Of a DNA stretch of 36,010 nt, positions 31,718 to 36,010 are shown piece after piece (position 1 is the first letter of the stretch; the number at the start of each line of letters is the position of its first letter). Below the pieces are notes generated by a model. The model was not told the origin of the DNA and did no database searches. It was given only the letters and a program-made list of their open reading frames with translations. This DNA is from Deltaproteobacteria bacterium (GTDB lineage: Bacteria; Desulfobacterota; Desulfobacteria; Desulfobacterales; C00003060). The position numbers and the translations under genes are program-made. The DNA lies in contig JAFGFW010000184.1 of assembly GCA_016930875.1 (NCBI GenBank), positions 1-36,010 of the forward strand, in the 5' to 3' direction.

Positions 31718-33493
31718 TCACCGATCACTCTTTCCCGCTTTCTCGCCTGCCATTTCCTCTATATCCGGCTCACCGTCAAAGTTCAGGTCCTTTGACCGCT
31801 TAAGCAGGGCCTCTGCCTTGTCGTATTCTTCCCAGAGGTCGGGCTTGCCGTCGCCGTTTGTATCTTCCTCCACGCTCCTAAGGCTTCCCTTGTAATAGCA
31901 ATACCAGGTATCGATCTTGCCGTCCGTGTTGTTGTCTTTTTCCGCCCGGATCGCCTCTTCTGCGTCATTATAGAACCATGTGATGGTAAAACAACCGGCC
32001 CCCTCTTCGTCCTCTTCGCTCTTCGTGAGTTTTCCCTGTGTGCTGTAATGTTCTCTCAGGTCAAGTTTGCCGTCTGCGTTTTCGTCAATTTCTTTCAACC
32101 TCAAGATGTCCTCTTTGTAGCAATAACGCCCTTCCGGCCTCCCGTCTTGATCCGTATCCAGTTCCATGACCATGGACCACGGAGCCTGGTTAAACAACTG
32201 GGTAATCTCAAAACAACCGTCGCCGTCTTGGTCCCGGATGAGCCGCTGTTTGGTCCCCTTATTATAATAGACCTTGAGATCCACCTTCCCGTTTGCGTCA
32301 TCGTCTCTTTCCGCCCGCAGCAGTTCACCGTTTCGGTAGTACTCCCAGGCATCGGTCTTGCCGTTGAAATCCGTGTCGCTTTCGATCCGTTCCTTTTCTC
32401 CCCCGGCATTGAAAAAAATCCTCACGTCCGCCTTTCCGTCTCTGTTGCTGTCCTGGATTTGCAGTGAAATTTTTCCTTCTTTGTAAAGCGTCACGGTCTC
32501 GTTATACCCATCTCCCTCGCCATCATGGATGACCTTTACGGGTACGCCGTCACGGCAAATCCTGATTCGATCAATACGCCCCGTGTGCCTGGTGTCCTCC
32601 TCCATTTTTTCTGCATACCCATTGTCATCAAAATGGATGAACACGTCTTTCTTTCCGTCGAAGTTGGTGTCCTTTTCCTGATAGGATAGGATGCCGTCCT
32701 TAAAACGGGTCAAGATATCGAAACGACCGTCGCTGTTCGCGTCCTTGTCCTGCTTAACCGGTTTCCCATCTTCAAACAGGGTGATGATCTCAAAGGCGCC
32801 GTTTTGGTCCAGGTCCTTACTTTGTTTGTAAATTTCTCCCTTGCGATAAAGACGCACGACCTCCATGTTGCCGTCTCCGTCCAGATCGTGGCGGCTCTCC
32901 TTGGGAAGACCGTCTTCGTCGTAAAAGGTGATCCTTTCGATCTTTCCGTTCCCGTCGTCATCAGTGCTTCTTTCAACAGGTTTGTCATCCCGAAAGATCT
33001 GCCGGACATTCACCTTGCCATCCCCGTCTGTATCCTTGGTGGAACGGAACAGTTTTCCGTCCTTTAAATAGTAAACCGAATCCAGTTTGCCGTCTGCCGT
33101 AGTGTCCCTTTGCATCTTCAAAGGACGCTCCTCAGAATCAAACTCAATGATTTGATCGAGAAGGCCGGTCTCAGTCGAGACCCGTTTGTGTTGTATCCTT
33201 TTTCCGTCTCGGAAATAATCCCACGCGTCCACCTTCCGGTCATCATTGGTGTCTCTTTCGACCCTTAAAACATGCTCACCCACATAATACTGGAACCGGT
33301 CCATGATCTCATCGGCATTGCTGTCGATCTCCAGCCTAATGAGTTTGCCCTTCTTGTCAAAGTGGGTTATTTGGTCAATCTTTCCGTCCTCATCGGTATC
33401 GCGCTCGACAATGTCCTCCTTGGCCAACGCCCATGGAGGCAGTGCCGGGACGACACAGGTGATCACAATCAGACAACAGATAAAGCAGATCAT
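31718..33493 (-). CDS. Secreted protein of about 23 Asp-rich (EF-hand/TSP3-like) repeats
   Basis: 591 residues. A signal peptide (FICCLIVITCVVPALPPWALA) is followed by about 23 tandem units of roughly 24 residues, most starting D-x-[DN]-x-[DN]-G-[KR]-x-[DE] (DTDGDGKVN, DTNFDGKKD, DTNGDGKPD) followed by a beta-strand pair (WDYFRDGKRI). The Asp pattern resembles Ca-binding loops of thrombospondin type 3 or dockerin repeats, so it is probably a calcium-bound rod or solenoid outside the cytoplasm. Some units are degenerate (STETGLLDQ). It is first in line with exbB-exbD-tonB; the 170-base gap to exbB holds only low-complexity intergenic repeats. RNA element D sits 20 bases before its start. The function is unknown. 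Confidence 0.85.
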   Translation of the reverse strand: MICFICCLIVITCVVPALPPWALAKEDIVERDTDEDGKIDQITHFDKKGKLIRLEIDSNADEIMDRFQYYVGEHVLRVERDTNDDRKVDAWDYFRDGKRIQHKRVSTETGLLDQIIEFDSEERPLKMQRDTTADGKLDSVYYLKDGKLFRSTKDTDGDGKVNVRQIFRDDKPVERSTDDDGNGKIERITFYDEDGLPKESRHDLDGDGNMEVVRLYRKGEIYKQSKDLDQNGAFEIITLFEDGKPVKQDKDANSDGRFDILTRFKDGILSYQEKDTNFDGKKDVFIHFDDNGYAEKMEEDTRHTGRIDRIRICRDGVPVKVIHDGEGDGYNETVTLYKEGKISLQIQDSNRDGKADVRIFFNAGGEKERIESDTDFNGKTDAWEYYRNGELLRAERDDDANGKVDLKVYYNKGTKQRLIRDQDGDGCFEITQLFNQAPWSMVMELDTDQDGRPEGRYCYKEDILRLKEIDENADGKLDLREHYSTQGKLTKSEEDEEGAGCFTITWFYNDAEEAIRAEKDNNTDGKIDTWYCYYKGSLRSVEEDTNGDGKPDLWEEYDKAEALLKRSKDLNFDGEPDIEEMAGEKAGKSDR

Positions 33494-33513
33494 AGGAAAT
33501 CCCCGACAACCAC

Positions 33514-33564
33514 AAAAAAAGCCGGGTAGACATCACAGGCTTCTTGCCCGTCAGCCTTCCTGGC
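33514..33564 (-). promoter_or_regulatory. Conserved structured RNA element, copy D (attenuator-like)
   Basis: On the - strand: outer stem GCCaGG/CCcGGC, conserved GAAGGCTGAC, inner hairpin ACGGGC/GCCTGT (one G-U), conserved GATGTC, then T7. The U-run ends only about 20 bases before the start codon of the repeat protein, and no - strand gene lies upstream. This position strongly suggests control of the gene in cis. The stem bases differ from those of copies A-C but pair. Confidence 0.65.
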
Positions 33565-33643
33565 TTTCTGTTTCTGCTCTAAAAATTAGGTTGTGTGGAA
33601 ACTAAGCTCTTTTATGAAAAGCGCACCTTCTGGATGCATTTAT

Positions 33644-33685
33644 ACTATAAAGCATGACAAATAGAAAAAGTGGTGTCAACCACTT
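33644..33685 (-). promoter_or_regulatory. Candidate promoter with overlapping palindromic operator
   Basis: On the - strand a TATAGT -10 box (33644-33649) lies 18 bases after the palindrome AAGTGGT-GTCA-ACCACTT (33668-33685), which covers the -35 zone and contains TTGACA. It would drive element D and the Asp-repeat protein gene. The palindrome may be a regulator site. The rest of 33686-34068 shows no gene. Confidence 0.35.
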
Positions 33686-34068
33686 AATGCTGCTCCATTT
33701 CTCCTGCTGCGGCTTGACATTTGCAAGCACGTTAATCAATTTTTAGTGAGCAAACATCATGCCAAGGAAGACAATTTTGACGATTCCTTTTATTGTCAAG
33801 TGGTTATACCTTGCTCCGCGAAAAACCGGTCCGCAAGAAGTGGTATTCCCGGTTATATATTGTGAAAAGAAATGCCCACTTTGAGTGTTTTCTGTGACAT
33901 ACATGCAACAGATAGGCTGCCAAGGCGACAGGCGCTTTTTTTCTGAGTCTGCACGATATTGACAGCCGCGTGCTATGGCTGCTAAGTTTATATTGATCAC
34001 AAAAACCGGATCTTGTGGCCACCAGGGCAGTGTGGCCGCCTGAGTCCCGGTTGTGAAAGGCTCTGGCC

Positions 34069-35109
34069 GTGAAAGATCTAAAAAAACTCCTTGAATCGCA
34101 TCCACTGGAGGCCTCTGCCGCTTGCCGGATTGATTGTGGCGGCACCCTTGACATCAAGACCTTTTACTATCCACTGAGTCACCTTTCTCCCTGCACTTTC
34201 AATGTGGGGTTAGGAATGAAGACCCGGGTACGACTCCTTCCTTACGAATCCGGCCTTGTGAAGGTCTCTTCAAAGGGTTTTCAAACCGAGGTGCACGAGG
34301 CCGACAGGGCCCCGTTTAATTCTCCTTTGGGTCTGATCTTTGCCGCGGCAGCCTATTTCAGGGTGGCAGGGATTCATATCCAGATCACATCCCAATCCCC
34401 GCCGCGAAGCGCACTGGGGGGTTCTTCCTCGGCGGTTGTAGCCTTGATAGCCGCGCTCTCTATGGCCTTGGATAATCGAGTGAGCCAGAGAAAAACCGTG
34501 CTTCTGGCCCATGCCATTGAGGAGGCGGTCGCGGGCGTGCCTTGCGGGATTCAGGACCAGCTTGCCGCAGCATACGGAGGCATCCATGCTTGGTATTGGC
34601 CGTCCGAGCCCTCCGAGCCCCCCTTTAAAGGGGTTGAGGTGTTGACCAAACGGGACTACAAGGCGTTTGAAAGCCGCCTTCTGATAGCCTATTCCGGTGT
34701 GCCTCACGAGTCCTGCAGTGTCAACAGCAAGTGGCTCCAGCAGTTTGTGCAGGGCGAGGAAAGGCACCTTTGGGCCGAGATTGTCAGCGCCACAAAGGCA
34801 TTTATCAAGGCCTTGGGCGTGAAGGATTGGGCATCTGCTGTGAACGCCGTGAACAAGGAAGTCGAGATCAGGAGAAAAATGACCCCTGAGGTTTTCGACG
34901 AACTGGGGAAAACGCTGCTAAGTAGCGCCCTGTCCCATGGTTGCGGGGCAAGATTCACGGGCGCAGGAGGAGGAGGATGCATCTGGGCCTTGGGTGAGGC
35001 AGAAAATATTGAGAAGTTACGTTCAGCGTGGACTGACATATTGTCCCAGAGGGAAACCGCCAGGCTCCTGGAGGCAAGGGTTGATCCAAAGGGACTTGAG
35101 GTGACTTAG
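34069..35109 (+). CDS. GHMP-family sugar kinase
   Basis: 346 residues. GHMP kinase motifs are visible: an N-terminal ACRIDCGGTLD segment, the ATP loop PPRSALGGSSSAVVALIAAL (Gly-Leu-Gly-Ser-Ser type), GVPCGIQDQLAAAYGG, and the C-terminal GARFTGAGGGGCIWAL. The set resembles sugar kinases such as galactokinase or the heptose-7-phosphate and fucose kinases; the exact sugar cannot be given. The start is GTG 34069 with AAAGG eight bases upstream. It stands alone, divergent from the Asp-repeat protein gene. Confidence 0.85.
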   Translation: MKDLKKLLESHPLEASAACRIDCGGTLDIKTFYYPLSHLSPCTFNVGLGMKTRVRLLPYESGLVKVSSKGFQTEVHEADRAPFNSPLGLIFAAAAYFRVAGIHIQITSQSPPRSALGGSSSAVVALIAALSMALDNRVSQRKTVLLAHAIEEAVAGVPCGIQDQLAAAYGGIHAWYWPSEPSEPPFKGVEVLTKRDYKAFESRLLIAYSGVPHESCSVNSKWLQQFVQGEERHLWAEIVSATKAFIKALGVKDWASAVNAVNKEVEIRRKMTPEVFDELGKTLLSSALSHGCGARFTGAGGGGCIWALGEAENIEKLRSAWTDILSQRETARLLEARVDPKGLEVT

Positions 35110-35272
35110 GTCTCGCACAAGAATAAGTTCGCATTTTCAGGAATCGAGGCGCACGCATGGCAAGGCGCGAGGAGGGCGAATAGCACAAGCTATTTAACCG
35201 ACGAGCAAGGCTGCCAGACGGGATGGGTAGGCGCATCAAAACGTGAAGTTATTTTTGCGCGAGCCCTAAGTA
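35110..35272. other. Intergenic stretch with repeat-like sequence
   Basis: No gene is seen. The stretch contains loosely repeated words such as GAGGCGCA, CAAGGCGCGAGG, GAGCAAGGC and TAGGCGCA around AGCACAAGCTATTT, resembling degenerate dispersed intergenic repeats. It ends at the tat promoter. Confidence 0.3.
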
Positions 35273-35302
35273 TTGACGGCGCTTATAATCATGGGGTATA
35301 GT
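35273..35302 (+). promoter_or_regulatory. Promoter of the tatA/B-like gene
   Basis: TTGACG (35273-35278), 18-base spacer, TATAGT (35297-35302). A start near 35309 gives a 34-base leader containing AGGAGGT just before the ATG. Confidence 0.55.
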
Positions 35303-35342
35303 AAATAAATTTTGCCAATCAGTTGTACACAGGAGGTCCATT

Positions 35343-35681
35343 ATGTTTGGATTAGGCGTACCGGAAATCCTTATCATTGCACTGATCATCCTGCTTATCT
35401 TTGGGGCAAAGCGGCTTCCGAGCATCGGCAGCGGCCTTGGCCAGACAGTGAAGGAGATTAAAAATATCAAAAAGGAGATGAAGGACGACAAGGAATCAGT
35501 AAAGAAAAAACAGATCGAGGGAAATGAAGACTCGGCATCAGAAGGCAAATCTCTTGAAGGCAAGATAGTCGACTCACTTCAAAAGAAGGTCACTGACAAA
35601 GTTGTTGGACACGTTCCCGTCATAAGGCAGGCCAGGCAACTCAAAGACAAAGCCGACAAAATAAAAAAGCTGGTCAGTTGA
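35343..35681 (+). CDS. tatA: Twin-arginine translocase subunit TatA/TatB
   Basis: 112 residues. It starts with the family pattern MFGLGVPEILIIALIILLIFG (one short membrane helix), then AKRLPSIGSGLGQTVKEIKN (amphipathic helix with the FGxxxLP hinge) and a long charged tail. TatA-type proteins form the pore of the Tat system that exports folded, cofactor-bearing proteins. The tail is longer than in minimal TatA, and the PEI start is shared by both forms, so TatA and TatB cannot be separated with certainty. AGGAGGT lies upstream. No tatC is in the window. Confidence 0.9.
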   Translation: MFGLGVPEILIIALIILLIFGAKRLPSIGSGLGQTVKEIKNIKKEMKDDKESVKKKQIEGNEDSASEGKSLEGKIVDSLQKKVTDKVVGHVPVIRQARQLKDKADKIKKLVS

Positions 35682-36010
35682 GAAAAAAATCATCCGCAAC
35701 GCCTTTTTCTGCATTCGATTGCAGGGATTACGGCCGAGGATGCCTCTGAGTGTTCCGGATATCCCCCTGCCCGTCAATGGCCAGTCGAATCCCTTTAACA
35801 CCTGCCGCCTCCGCGATGCCGCCAGACCTAAATCACACCCTTATCGGGCCTCTGACCGCACAGGAAATCAACTAAACCCTAACGTTGCAAAAGTCGAGGA
35901 TGCCGTAGCTCCAAGACGTCAAAGGTGAAGCTGTAGTAGTTTACCGCGAACCCTTGACAACGCAGGAGATGCGGTATCATCGGCTTTCCCGAAGGGTAAA
36001 CAACATGGCA
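35682..36010 (+). other. Downstream tail with outward promoter and possible gene start
   Basis: No intact gene is seen. TTGACA (35954-35959) and TATCAT (35975-35980) are 15 bases apart. GAAGGG lies eight bases before an ATG at 36005 whose frame runs off the window. One frame reads LIGPLTAQEIN-stop and later EAVVVYREPLTTQEM, which may be a decayed coding region or chance. Confidence 0.3.

Noticed and set aside
33743-34105. Two - strand frames of about 120 codons before the GHMP kinase
   Set aside because: Neither has a recognisable motif or ribosome site, and they overlap the kinase start; the region reads as an intergenic promoter zone.
35110-35272. A tRNA or small RNA gene before tat
   Set aside because: No cloverleaf or terminator could be drawn; the sequence reads as degenerate intergenic repeats.

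Overview
The window looks like a chromosome segment of an anaerobic Desulfobacterota-type bacterium (a sulfate reducer or syntroph). This is inferred from gene content: Hdr/MvhD electron-transfer modules, a MetV-MetF methylene-tetrahydrofolate reductase, ferredoxin-linked split glutamate synthase modules, an archaeal/eukaryotic-type ProRS, and dense intergenic palindromic repeats. No rRNA, tRNA, CRISPR array or transposase gene was seen.

Region 1 (383-13255, all +) is one tightly packed run of ten genes: mvhD-like, a ferredoxin/GltB-like protein with a degraded glutamate-synthase core, a second ferredoxin/GltB protein with an intact core, a fused GATase-GXGXG glutamate synthase subunit, hdrC, hdrB, a double-FAD hdrA, a second mvhD, metV and metF. 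The second half matches the known MetFV-HdrABC-MvhD reductase layout of acetogens. The first half joins it to a glutamate synthase without a GltD NADPH subunit. The inferred picture is that Hdr/MvhD electron carriers may feed both one-carbon reduction and glutamate synthesis.

Region 2 (13282-20415) is mostly housekeeping: glucokinase, a radical SAM protein (-), then ispG-proS-rel (+), a palindromic repeat, and rpmB (-).

Region 3 (20440-33700) is accessory. On the + strand are a trmO-like gene and a small companion. Everything else is on the - strand and looks like a TonB-energised, probably metal-related uptake cluster: a secreted 23-repeat acidic (Ca-binding-like) protein, ExbB with a His-rich tail, ExbD, TonB, a broken methyltransferase, a TonB-dependent receptor interrupted only by two neighbouring in-frame UGA codons, an exported tetrapyrrole-methylase-fold protein, a DUF4198 (NikK-like) protein, remnants of two more exported proteins, an APC permease and a NikL-like protein. 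Four copies of a conserved structured RNA element ending in a U-run lie in this region, at least three of them apparently in 5' leaders.

Region 4 (34069-36010, +) has a GHMP kinase, a TatA/TatB-like protein with its own promoter, and a tail with a promoter-like site pointing out of the window.

The strongest leads are the four-copy RNA element family, the UGA-x-UGA receptor, the GltB/Hdr/MetF linkage, and the exported tetrapyrrole methylases.
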